Below, piece after piece: positions 37,580 to 44,558 of a stretch of DNA of 64,000 nucleotides; position 1 is the first letter of the stretch; every line of letters starts with the position of its first letter. Below the pieces are notes generated by a model. It was not told the origin of the DNA and made no database searches. It saw only the letters and a program-made list of their open reading frames with translations. This DNA comes from Salipiger abyssi (GTDB lineage: Bacteria > Pseudomonadota > Alphaproteobacteria > Rhodobacterales > Rhodobacteraceae), in the NCBI RefSeq assembly GCF_017311415.1, contig NZ_JAEKIS010000002.1, forward strand, positions 298,099 through 362,098, written 5' to 3'. The translations under genes were made by a program, and so were the position numbers.

Positions 37580-38401
37580 ATGACCACTGTCACCAGTTGT
37601 ACCGCCCGTCTTGTGTTTGCCCCTGAAACGCATGTTGCGTTCGACCGTATTGCCACGCTTCTGAGCGACGCGCTTGCCAGCCAGAACCGTCCCGTATCTG
37701 CCAGCCACGCGGTCTCGTCCGAGACGCTGTTCCTGACCACCGAGGATGCGGTATGCTGCCTGGAGGCCAGCCGCGACGAGAACGAGACGCTGATCTCGCT
37801 GACCGTCGACAGCACCGGCTCCGACTATCGTGCCAAACTGGCGCGTATCCTCTACCGCATGGTCAAGGCGCTGCCCGTCACACATCTGGTCTGGAACGAC
37901 TGCGCCCGTCGCCTGCCCCGCGCGCTGTTCCTCGACAATCTCGCCCCTGATTGCGACGCCAAGACCAAGGCGCCGTCGCCCCGCCGCGTGCGGCGCGACC
38001 CGCGCCGTCAGTCGCGCCCGCGGCTGGCCGGCGACGCTCTGCTGGCACGGATGCTGCCGGTGATCGACGCGGCGCGCTCGGTGCCGATGTCGGATGGCCG
38101 GGGCGGCTCGCGCCGCGATGCCTATCAGCAGGCTCACAGCCGTCAGATGCGCGCGGCGCTGACCTCGCCGGTCGCCGCGCGCGAGATCATCGAGATCCAT
38201 GCGGAAACCAATGCCCAGACGTCGGGCGAGGCGTCTGACACCACTCTCTCTCTCACCACACTCGCCCACCCCGCGATGCTGCACAGCCTGGCGCGCAGCG
38301 GCATCGGATCGAGCGCGACCATCTCCGTCGCCCTCGCGGCCGTCTTCATGCTGGCTCTCGGCGGCAGCGGCGCGGCGGAAACGCTTCTCTCTTCCTTCTG
38401 A
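37580..38401 (+). CDS. Uncharacterised membrane-anchored protein (paralogue 1)
   Basis: 273 residues. The N-terminal 115 residues look like a compact alpha/beta domain ending in 'LARILYRMVKALPVTHLVWNDCARRLP'. An Arg-rich linker ('RRVRRDPRRQSRPRL') follows, then a helical region. A C-terminal hydrophobic segment ('ATISVALAAVFMLALGGSG') probably anchors it with the bulk in the cytoplasm. The ATG at 37580 follows GAGGAGCCGGAG. The pattern of an alpha/beta domain, basic linker and C-terminal membrane segment recurs in the protein at 39455-40246. No function is recognised. Confidence 0.7.
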   Translation: MTTVTSCTARLVFAPETHVAFDRIATLLSDALASQNRPVSASHAVSSETLFLTTEDAVCCLEASRDENETLISLTVDSTGSDYRAKLARILYRMVKALPVTHLVWNDCARRLPRALFLDNLAPDCDAKTKAPSPRRVRRDPRRQSRPRLAGDALLARMLPVIDAARSVPMSDGRGGSRRDAYQQAHSRQMRAALTSPVAAREIIEIHAETNAQTSGEASDTTLSLTTLAHPAMLHSLARSGIGSSATISVALAAVFMLALGGSGAAETLLSSF

Positions 38402-38419
38402 ACGCTCACAAGCAGAAGG

Positions 38420-38446
38420 CCGCCGCCCGGATCTCCCGGGCGGCGG
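38420..38446 (+). terminator. Hairpin terminator without T run
   Basis: A perfect 11-bp GC stem (38420-38430 with 38436-38446, loop ATCTC) starting 19 bases after the gene at 37580-38401. No T tract follows, which is common in this GC-rich group. Confidence 0.55.
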
Positions 38447-38528
38447 ACTATCGCCGATTTGCAGTTTGCCGCGCTCGGCCCGTGAGCTAACGTTTGCTCC
38501 CAAGCCAAGACTTTCGGAGAGCGAACCA

Positions 38529-39341
38529 ATGCCCCGCTTCATTTTCAAACTCGTGGCGACCGCCGCGCTTTCTTTTGTCACCGCCAGCGCCGCGCAGGCC
38601 GCAAGCTGCGGCAATACCGCCAGTGGCTTCGACGCCTGGAAACGGGAATTCGCCGCCGAGGCGCAACGCGCCGGTGTCGGGCAACGGGGCATTCAGGCCC
38701 TGATGAATGCGCAGTATTCCACCGGTACAATCAATGCAGACCGCAACCAGAAGGGCGTGAAATACGCGCTGAACGATTTCATCCGCATCCGCCTGGGCTC
38801 GGTGGATGGCTTTGCCTCCACGGCGCGCAAGCGGATGAACCGCAATCCGAACTTCTACGCCGCGCTGGAGCAGCGCTATGGCGTGCCTGCCGGTATCCTG
38901 CTGGCGATCCACGGCATGGAGACGGGCTTTGGCCGCACCATGGGCAGCACGCCGGTGGTCTCGTCCATCACCACGGTGGCTTATGACTGCCGCCGCTCGT
39001 CCTTCTTTACCCCGCATGCGATTGCCGCGCTGAAGATGGTCGACCGGGGCATGCTGGCGCCCTCGCAGAAAGGCGCCTTCCATGGCGAGCTGGGCCACAC
39101 GCAGTTCCTGCCCGGCAACGCGCTGCGCTATGGCGTGGACGCCAATGGCGACGGGCGTGTCGATTTCTACAACGAGGCCGACGCGCTGGCCTCGACCGCC
39201 AATTTCCTGCGCCAGAAAGGCTGGCGCCCGGGGCAGCCCTATGGCGAGGGCACCGCGAATTTCCGCGTCCTGAACGAGTGGAACGCGGCCACCGTCTATC
39301 AGCAGGCCATCGCGCTGGTGGCGGCGAAAATCGACGGCTGA
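38529..39341 (+). CDS. Lytic murein transglycosylase, MltB-like
   Basis: A 270-residue periplasmic enzyme that cleaves glycan strands to 1,6-anhydro-muropeptides. It has a Sec signal peptide (cleavage after 'SAAQA'). The catalytic Glu is in 'LAIHGMETGFGRTMGS', with 'GELGHTQFLP' as the second family motif. 'DANGDGRVDFYNEADAL' is the EF-hand-like calcium loop known from Slt35/MltB. It lacks the peptidoglycan-binding domain of longer relatives. It sits between two related proteins of unknown function. Confidence 0.9.
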   Translation: MPRFIFKLVATAALSFVTASAAQAASCGNTASGFDAWKREFAAEAQRAGVGQRGIQALMNAQYSTGTINADRNQKGVKYALNDFIRIRLGSVDGFASTARKRMNRNPNFYAALEQRYGVPAGILLAIHGMETGFGRTMGSTPVVSSITTVAYDCRRSSFFTPHAIAALKMVDRGMLAPSQKGAFHGELGHTQFLPGNALRYGVDANGDGRVDFYNEADALASTANFLRQKGWRPGQPYGEGTANFRVLNEWNAATVYQQAIALVAAKIDG

Positions 39342-39454
39342 CAACCCGACGCTGATCCGGGCCACGCAAACTCCCACAAGCTGGCCCGGTTCGGCCCTAT
39401 TTTCTACGCATTCGATTTGCATCTTCGCGATCAAGACAGTTGAGAGAAGTTGCG

Positions 39455-40246
39455 ATGATGAATGTTCCCGACCAGCCCTATGCCGGGCTGATCCTTCCCG
39501 CTTCGACAGGTTTCGACATTCAGAAAGCGCTCGGCGCCGCCGCGGCGGCGCTCAAGCGGCTCGACACGGCCTCCGGTCGCCCGATCCTGCGCTCCAACAA
39601 GCGCTCTGCGATCATGGCAGACCGCTTCGGCATCGACATCAGCGCACACGACGAGAGCAGCTCTGCCCGGCATGTGGCGATCCGGCTGATCGCCAGGCAG
39701 CGCGGGCGGCTCGAAGGCGAGCTGGTCGCCACCATCCTCGCGCAGACGGTTCTGGCGATCCTCGAATATTGCAGGGTCGACCGGATCGAGTGGTTCTCGC
39801 CCGACACGGTGATCGGTTCGGAGGATTTCATCCGCCTGCACACCTATGTCTCGCCCCGGCGCAAACGCCTGGCGCCGCTGGAAGACGAAGAGGAATTCGC
39901 CCTGTCGGAAAGCGTCCGCAAGGCGATGGCGCAGCAGGGTATCGAACCGGCACCGGTCACGGCCTACACCCGCAAGGGCACCATGGTCGGCAAGGCGGTG
40001 GAGACGGTGCGTGACCGGATCGCCGAGCAACCGCCCGAAGAGCGCCGGCTCAAATTCGCCGGCTGGCTGATGACCGGGCTTCTGGGGCTGATGTCCTTTC
40101 CCATCGCATCGGCGCTGGTGGTCATCGGGCTCGGACGCGGTATGGATTTCCGGCTCGCCACCCAGGCGCTGACCATGACCTCGCTCTTCGTAACACTTCA
40201 GAACGCCGATCTGCTGGACATGTCGGTCACAGGGCTGCTGAACTGA
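39455..40246 (+). CDS. Uncharacterised membrane-anchored protein (paralogue 2)
   Basis: 263 residues from the ATG at 39455 (a second ATG follows at 39458). The N-terminal domain (to about 120) ends in 'LAQTVLAILEYCRVDRIEWFSPDTVIG', echoing the 'MVKALPVTHLVWNDCARRLP' end in the protein at 37580-38401. A basic 'SPRRKRLAP' linker and an acidic stretch follow. Two hydrophobic segments close the protein ('WLMTGLLGLMSFPIASALVVIGLG' and 'TMTSLFVTLQ'). The function is unknown. The last 20 bases overlap the convergent DUF3445 gene. Confidence 0.7.
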   Translation: MMNVPDQPYAGLILPASTGFDIQKALGAAAAALKRLDTASGRPILRSNKRSAIMADRFGIDISAHDESSSARHVAIRLIARQRGRLEGELVATILAQTVLAILEYCRVDRIEWFSPDTVIGSEDFIRLHTYVSPRRKRLAPLEDEEEFALSESVRKAMAQQGIEPAPVTAYTRKGTMVGKAVETVRDRIAEQPPEERRLKFAGWLMTGLLGLMSFPIASALVVIGLGRGMDFRLATQALTMTSLFVTLQNADLLDMSVTGLLN

Positions 40247-40982
40247 GCGCCTCGGTAGCCGCGCGCGTCAGCACATAGGTATGGATCGAGAACACCACCG
40301 CGCGGGTTTCCGGCAGACGCACCAGGCATTGCCGCTCTGAGCGGAAATAGGGCGCGGTTGCGGGGTTGGCGCGCTCGCTGTTGTCACGCCTGGGGCCGGG
40401 CTGGAACAACGCCGGATCGTCCTGCCAGAGCCGGTTGAACCGCATGAGCGGCCGCCCCGGCTGCACCCCATCAAAGAGCCGCTGCACCCGCTTTGCGATG
40501 CCTGCATCGTATTCCGGGATCGGGATGTGGATCGCGGTAAGCGGGCGCATCATTTTCTCCGTCAGCCGCCACCCCGCCGGAAAGCACAGCACCGCGCCGG
40601 TCAGCACATGTTCATCGCTGCCCGGGCGTTTTTCCAGCAGGCAGAGATCCTCCTGCACCAGCCGTCCCAGCGTGCCCATGGGATCGTCGCGGTCGAGCAG
40701 CAACTGCACGGCATCTGGCCGGATCACCGTCTCGCTTTCGCGCACGAAGCCCTCGGGTAGATTGGCAAGCACCATCTCCAGCAGCTCTTCGGCGGCAGGC
40801 TGCGCATCGGGATCGAGCTGGAGCACCGCCGCGCGGTCGGTGTCGAGCAGCCGCGCGCGCTCGGCCATCTGCGCGCCATAGGCCTCGTCCACCAGCAGCC
40901 AGTCAGCCATGTGCACCGGCCCGATATTGGGCAGCGGGCGCACGCTTGCGAGATCGTATGGAAGACGGTTTTGCAGGATCAT
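40227..40982 (-). CDS. DUF3445 / haem-dependent oxidative N-demethylase family protein
   Basis: 251 residues matching the DUF3445 (HODM alpha-subunit-like) family: 'VQEDLCLLEKRPG', 'LTGAVLCFPAGWRLTEKMMRPLTAIHIPIPEY', 'MRFNRLWQDDPALFQ' and 'RLPETRAVVFSIHTYVL'. Characterised relatives oxidise methylamines with haem and a flavin partner. The reductase subunits are not adjacent here, so its substrate and electron donor are open. The strand is opposite to its neighbours. Confidence 0.82.
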   Translation of the reverse strand: MILQNRLPYDLASVRPLPNIGPVHMADWLLVDEAYGAQMAERARLLDTDRAAVLQLDPDAQPAAEELLEMVLANLPEGFVRESETVIRPDAVQLLLDRDDPMGTLGRLVQEDLCLLEKRPGSDEHVLTGAVLCFPAGWRLTEKMMRPLTAIHIPIPEYDAGIAKRVQRLFDGVQPGRPLMRFNRLWQDDPALFQPGPRRDNSERANPATAPYFRSERQCLVRLPETRAVVFSIHTYVLTRAATEALSSAAL

Positions 40983-41200
40983 GCCTTTTGCCTAGAGCCG
41001 CCCCGCCGTCGCCGCAAGAGCCTGCGGATGAAACGCGGCACCCTGCCCCATGGGCCGCCCGAAAGCCGGGCGCCCGGCAGGCGCCTTGGCTGTGGCGCGA
41101 GAGAAAAAACCTCCCCAATGCAAAAAAATCCGACCGGCCCGTAAGGGGATCGCACCGGCGCCGTACTCCCATGTGAAAGCACACTCAGTCGGAGACATTG

Positions 41201-41617
41201 ATGACAGTGAGACAGATCATAACCCGGGCCGCATTCGCAATGGCCCTGATCCCCGGCGCGGCGCTGGCGCAAGACAGCCTCTTCATGCAGCTCGACACCA
41301 ATGGCGACGGCGTGATCGACGGCAACGAGTTCCTGCAACTGCGGGTGACCATGTTCGACCGGATCGACGCCGACCGCAGCGGCACAATCACCGCCGCCGA
41401 GATCGAGACCGCCCGCCAGGCCCTGCCCGGCAAGCGCACCATGCAGTCCGACAAGCGGATCTGGGATCAGGACGCCAATGGCGACGGCATGCTCACCCTG
41501 GCCGAATACACCTCGCAGACGCGCGGTTTCGACATGGCCGACCGCAACAATGACGGCGTGATCAGCAGTGCGGAATACAACCGCATCGCCCGTTTCCTCG
41601 CCGCCTACCGCCCGTAA
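41201..41617 (+). CDS. Periplasmic four-EF-hand calcium-binding protein
   Basis: A 138-residue secreted protein (signal peptide to about residue 23, 'ALIPGAALA'). Four EF-hand loops carry acidic ligands at positions 1, 3, 5 and 12: residues 32-43 (DTNGDGVIDGNE), 56-67, 91-102 (DANGDGMLTLAE) and 114-125. All look able to bind Ca2+. The ATG at 41201 has GGAGA eight bases upstream. A small secreted protein and an ECF sigma module follow on the same strand, which makes a signalling or stress role plausible. Confidence 0.88.
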   Translation: MTVRQIITRAAFAMALIPGAALAQDSLFMQLDTNGDGVIDGNEFLQLRVTMFDRIDADRSGTITAAEIETARQALPGKRTMQSDKRIWDQDANGDGMLTLAEYTSQTRGFDMADRNNDGVISSAEYNRIARFLAAYRP

Positions 41618-41673
41618 CCCCAACCAAGACACTCGAACACGTCAACCTATTCCCCACTGAAAGGACCATCATT

Positions 41674-41979
41674 ATGAAAACCGTTCGCTTCTTCGCCATC
41701 CTCGCCCTGCCGCTGATGACCGCCACCGCCCTGCCCGCGCAGAATATCACCGTGACCAATGGCAACGGCGGCACTGTGCAGAAATCGCGCGACTGCGACC
41801 GCAGTGCCGGAACCGCGAACTGCGCGACAAGCACCACGGCAACCACTGCCGGCGGCAAGTCGGCCACCTGGGGCAAGGACCGCACCCGTGTGAGCGGCAA
41901 CGGCGCCTCGGCGACCACGGTCACCAACACCGGCCCCGGCGGCCAGAGCGGCACCCGCACCCGCCTGGTGACGAAGTAA
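41674..41979 (+). CDS. Small secreted protein of unknown function
   Basis: 101 residues with a signal peptide ('MKTVRFFAILALPLMTATALPA') and a mature part made of Thr/Gly/Asn-rich short repeats ('TVTNGNGGTV', 'TTVTNTGPGG') with two cysteines ('DCDRSAGTANCA'). The composition suggests an extended, perhaps surface or matrix-binding, beta-rich peptide. It starts 56 bases after the EF-hand gene and is followed by a strong hairpin. No family is recognised. Confidence 0.65.
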   Translation: MKTVRFFAILALPLMTATALPAQNITVTNGNGGTVQKSRDCDRSAGTANCATSTTATTAGGKSATWGKDRTRVSGNGASATTVTNTGPGGQSGTRTRLVTK

Positions 41980-41986
41980 TGATCCT

Positions 41987-42021
41987 CCGGCAGCCCGTGC
42001 CGTAAGGTGACGGGCTGCCGG
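41987..42021 (+). terminator. Strong hairpin between secreted protein and sigma-factor gene
   Basis: A perfect 12-bp stem (41987-41998 with 42010-42021, 11-base loop) eight bases after the stop. No T tract follows. It may end or attenuate transcription before the sigma gene. Confidence 0.6.
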
Positions 42022-42060
42022 CCCTTGCCCCGCGCCGGACCGGTGCCAAAGCTGACGCAG

Positions 42061-42633
42061 ATGGATCAACGTGCAGAAGACGCGCGGGCGGCGATGGCCG
42101 CCATGGCGCAAGGGGACCGGCAGGCGCTGGGGCGGCTCGTTGCGCTCTACGGGCCGGGGCTGACGCGCTATGCCGCGCAGATGCTCGATGCGCCCTCGGA
42201 GGCCGAAGACGTGGTGCAGGAGGTCTTTCTCAAGGCCTGGCACAACGCCGGACGCTACGATCCCGCCAAGGCCGCCGTGTCGACCTGGCTCTACCGGATC
42301 GCGGTCAACCATTGTATCGACCGCAGCCGCCGCACCCGCTTCCGCCGCTTCATCGGCCTGGAAGCGACAGACGAGATGAGCGATGACGGCCCCGGAGCGG
42401 CCGCCATCCACGAGAGCCGCGACCGGCTGGCGCATACACGCGCCGCCATTGCGGAGCTCCCCGACCGCCAGCGCCGCGCGATCCTTCTGCGCGCCGCCGG
42501 CGACATGAGTACCGCCGAGATCGCCGCCACGATGGGGGTGAGCCCCGGCGCGGTGGAACAACTGCTGGTGCGGGCGCGCAACACGCTGCGCCGCCAGCTC
42601 GACCCGGACGAATTGGAGGAGAGGAGGCCATGA
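42061..42633 (+). CDS. ECF-type RNA polymerase sigma factor
   Basis: A 190-residue group IV sigma factor. Region 2 contains 'SEAEDVVQEVFLKAWHNAGRYDP' and 'VSTWLYRIAVNHCIDRSRR'. Region 4 contains 'ELPDRQRRAILLRAAGDMSTAEIAATMGVSPGAVEQLLVRAR', a complete helix-turn-helix. The ATG at 42061 lacks a good ribosome binding site; a GTG at 42007 is possible but lies in the hairpin. Its stop overlaps the next start (ATGA), the usual coupling of an ECF factor with its anti-sigma. Confidence 0.92.
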   Translation: MDQRAEDARAAMAAMAQGDRQALGRLVALYGPGLTRYAAQMLDAPSEAEDVVQEVFLKAWHNAGRYDPAKAAVSTWLYRIAVNHCIDRSRRTRFRRFIGLEATDEMSDDGPGAAAIHESRDRLAHTRAAIAELPDRQRRAILLRAAGDMSTAEIAATMGVSPGAVEQLLVRARNTLRRQLDPDELEERRP

Positions 42634-42944
42634 TGGAAGACGACGACAAAGACCGCGCCTTCGATGCCGCGCTGGCGGCGGCGCTGGAAGACGAGATGCC
42701 GGTGGAAACCCCGATGCTGGCGCGCGCGGTGCTGAGCCGGCTCGCCGAGGAGGAAACCGGCCCTCACCGGGCGGAGGGACTGGCCGAGGTACTGAGCCAT
42801 CCCGGCCCGGTCGCGGCGGGCTATGGGCTGCTGCTGCTGGGCGCCACTGTACTGGGCTATGCCGCCCTGCCGGCGCTTGGCGGCGACGATCTGGTCTTTG
42901 CCAGCGCCATCGCGCAGCTTCTCGGCTTTCCGGGGGGGCTGTGA
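42630..42944 (+). CDS. Putative membrane anti-sigma factor
   Basis: A 104-residue protein with an acidic N-terminal cytoplasmic helix region ('FDAALAAALEDEMPVETPMLARAVLSRL') and one or two hydrophobic segments ('VAAGYGLLLLGATVLGYAALPAL', then a weaker C-terminal one). There is no zinc-binding motif. Size, topology and overlap with both neighbours fit a CnrY-like anti-sigma that would hold the ECF factor at the membrane. This is inferred from context; the sequence alone is not diagnostic. Confidence 0.6.
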   Translation: MMEDDDKDRAFDAALAAALEDEMPVETPMLARAVLSRLAEEETGPHRAEGLAEVLSHPGPVAAGYGLLLLGATVLGYAALPALGGDDLVFASAIAQLLGFPGGL

Positions 42945-43339
42945 TGGGACGGATCCGACGCAATTCCGGCCGTATCGCGCTGATCGCGGTGCTTGCGGTC
43001 TCGCTGCTGGGCAACGCCCTGACCGCCGGCGCGCTGCTGCGCTTCAAGGCGATGCGCAGCGAGCTGCTCGGCCCGGTCGCCGAGGCGGCGGTGTTCCCGA
43101 GAGAGGTCCGCCGCGATCTGCGCGCCGCCCTGGCGGAGAACGCCGACACGCTGCGCCCGGCGCTGCACGATCTTGCCCGCGCGCGCGCCGCGATCATCAG
43201 CGCGGGCACGGCGGAGCCCTTCGACCGCGCCGAGGTCGAGGCGGCGATGGACGTGTTCCGCGGTGAAGCGGAGGCCACCATCGCGCAGGTGCAGGCTGTG
43301 GTTCTGGAAGTGCTCGCGGCCCGCGCCGGGTCCGAGTGA
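42944..43339 (+). CDS. Periplasmic heavy-metal-sensor-like protein (CnrX/Spy type)
   Basis: 131 residues: a basic N-terminus, one signal anchor ('IALIAVLAVSLLGNALTAGAL') and an all-helical periplasmic domain resembling the metal-resistance/CnrX family ('FPREVRRDLRAALAENADTLRPALHDLARARAA', 'FDRAEVEAAMDVFRGEAEATIAQVQ'). The mature domain has one histidine and no cysteine, so the His cluster that binds metal in CnrX is missing. A GTG three bases earlier is an alternative start. It is the third gene of the coupled sigma trio. Confidence 0.75.
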   Translation: MGRIRRNSGRIALIAVLAVSLLGNALTAGALLRFKAMRSELLGPVAEAAVFPREVRRDLRAALAENADTLRPALHDLARARAAIISAGTAEPFDRAEVEAAMDVFRGEAEATIAQVQAVVLEVLAARAGSE

Positions 43340-43471
43340 ACCTGGCGGGCTTGTTCCCCGCCCGCGCGGGTGGCAAAATCCCTTGCGAAGCCCCGGGAGA
43401 GCCCTCATGCCGCACATTGCCTTTCTGATCCGGTTGCCGGGCCTGCGTCGCGGCGGGGAGGTCTGAGCGCG

Positions 43472-43819
43472 ATGGGCACGCCCGTCTCCTCAATCCGCAA
43501 TCTCGGCCCAGCGGTCGAGGCGGCGCTGGCCCGCGCCGGCGTGCCCGACGCCGAAACCCTGCGCGAGATCGGCGCGCATGAGGCCTATGCGCGGATGCTG
43601 CGGGCGGGCACGAAGGCGCATTTCATCGGCTATTACGTGATACATATGGCGCTTCAGGGCCGGCCCTGGAACGATTGCCGGGGCAAGGAGAAAGAGGCGC
43701 TGCGGCTGCGGTTCGACGCGCTCTGCGCAGAGATCGCCGGGGTGGCGGCGCTCAGCGGCATCGAGGCGGTGCTGGACGAGATCGGCGTCGTGCCGCGCGA
43801 GCGCCTGCAAGGCGGGTGA
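43472..43819 (+). CDS. TfoX C-terminal-domain protein
   Basis: A 115-residue protein matching the TfoX C-terminal helix-hairpin-helix-like domain: 'SSIRNLGPAVEAALARAGVPDAETLREIGAHEAYARML'. The N-terminal TfoX domain is absent, as in many alphaproteobacterial copies. In gammaproteobacteria full-length TfoX promotes competence genes; that role should not be assumed here. The start is the ATG at 43472, with GGGGAGG upstream. It converges on ndk across a shared terminator. Confidence 0.8.
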   Translation: MGTPVSSIRNLGPAVEAALARAGVPDAETLREIGAHEAYARMLRAGTKAHFIGYYVIHMALQGRPWNDCRGKEKEALRLRFDALCAEIAGVAALSGIEAVLDEIGVVPRERLQGG

Positions 43820-43860
43820 CGCTCGGTGCCCCTTGCGGGGCGTCTCGCTGGGACAAACGA

Positions 43861-43888
43861 AAACGGGCGCCCTCTCCGGCGCCCGTTT
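43861..43888. terminator. Bidirectional terminator between tfoX-like gene and ndk
   Basis: An 11-bp perfect stem (43861-43871 with 43878-43888) bordered by A and T on the two sides, located between converging genes. Confidence 0.8.
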
Positions 43889-43915
43889 CGTGTTTCTGAC
43901 CTGGAAAGGCGGCGC

Positions 43916-44338
43916 TTAGCCCACCAGCTCCAGACCGGAGAAGTAATAGGCGATCTCGACGGCGGCGGTTTCCGGCGCGTCGGAGCCGTGCACCGAGTTC
44001 TCGCCGACCGACTCGGCGAACTCGGCGCGGATTGTGCCCTCGGCGGCGTCGGCCGGGTTTGTGGCGCCCATCACTTCGCGGTTCTTCGCGATGGCGCCTT
44101 CGCCTTCCAGCACCTGCACCACGACCGGCTCGGAAGCCATGAACTCGCAGAGCTCGTCATAGAACGGGCGCTCCGCATGCACCTTGTAGAACTCGCCGGC
44201 CTGCGCCTTGGTCAGCTGGATGCGCTTTTGCGCGACGATGCGCAGGCCCGCTTCCTCGAACTTGGCGTTGATCTTGCCGGTGAGGTTGCGGCGGGTGGCA
44301 TCGGGCTTGATGATCGAAAGGGTACGTTCGACGGCCAT
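43916..44338 (-). CDS. ndk: Nucleoside diphosphate kinase
   Basis: A 140-residue enzyme that equalises NTP pools by ping-pong phosphotransfer. The catalytic His is in '[18 protein letters not shown]', with '[18 protein letters not shown]' at the N-terminus and '[18 protein letters not shown]' before the active site. Length and motifs are fully standard. It is divergent from the ABC-F gene across about 220 bases. Confidence 0.97.
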   Translation of the reverse strand: MAVERTLSIIKPDATRRNLTGKINAKFEEAGLRIVAQKRIQLTKAQAGEFYKVHAERPFYDELCEFMASEPVVVQVLEGEGAIAKNREVMGATNPADAAEGTIRAEFAESVGENSVHGSDAPETAAVEIAYYFSGLELVG

Positions 44339-44558
44339 GTCTGGTCTCCATTGAAAAGCCGGGCGTCAGGCCCGGCCGGTATTCGCTGGCGTGGGCGTTA
44401 GCATGCAGGCGCAAGATTGGGAAGACCTCGCTTGCCGGCCCGCGCGGCGCTGCGCGCCCGCGGCGAGGGGCCAGCCCCTCGCGCACCCCGGGATATTTCC
44501 TGCCAATGGAAGACCATGGGGGATTTCCGCCGGCGCGGCGCTCTGCTAGAGCGCCTCC

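Noticed and set aside
43407..43466. A 19-codon frame (starting MPHIAFLIR) ahead of the TfoX-like gene, as a leader peptide
   Set aside because: It has a fair ribosome binding site but no regulatory codon run or alternative hairpins that would support attenuation.
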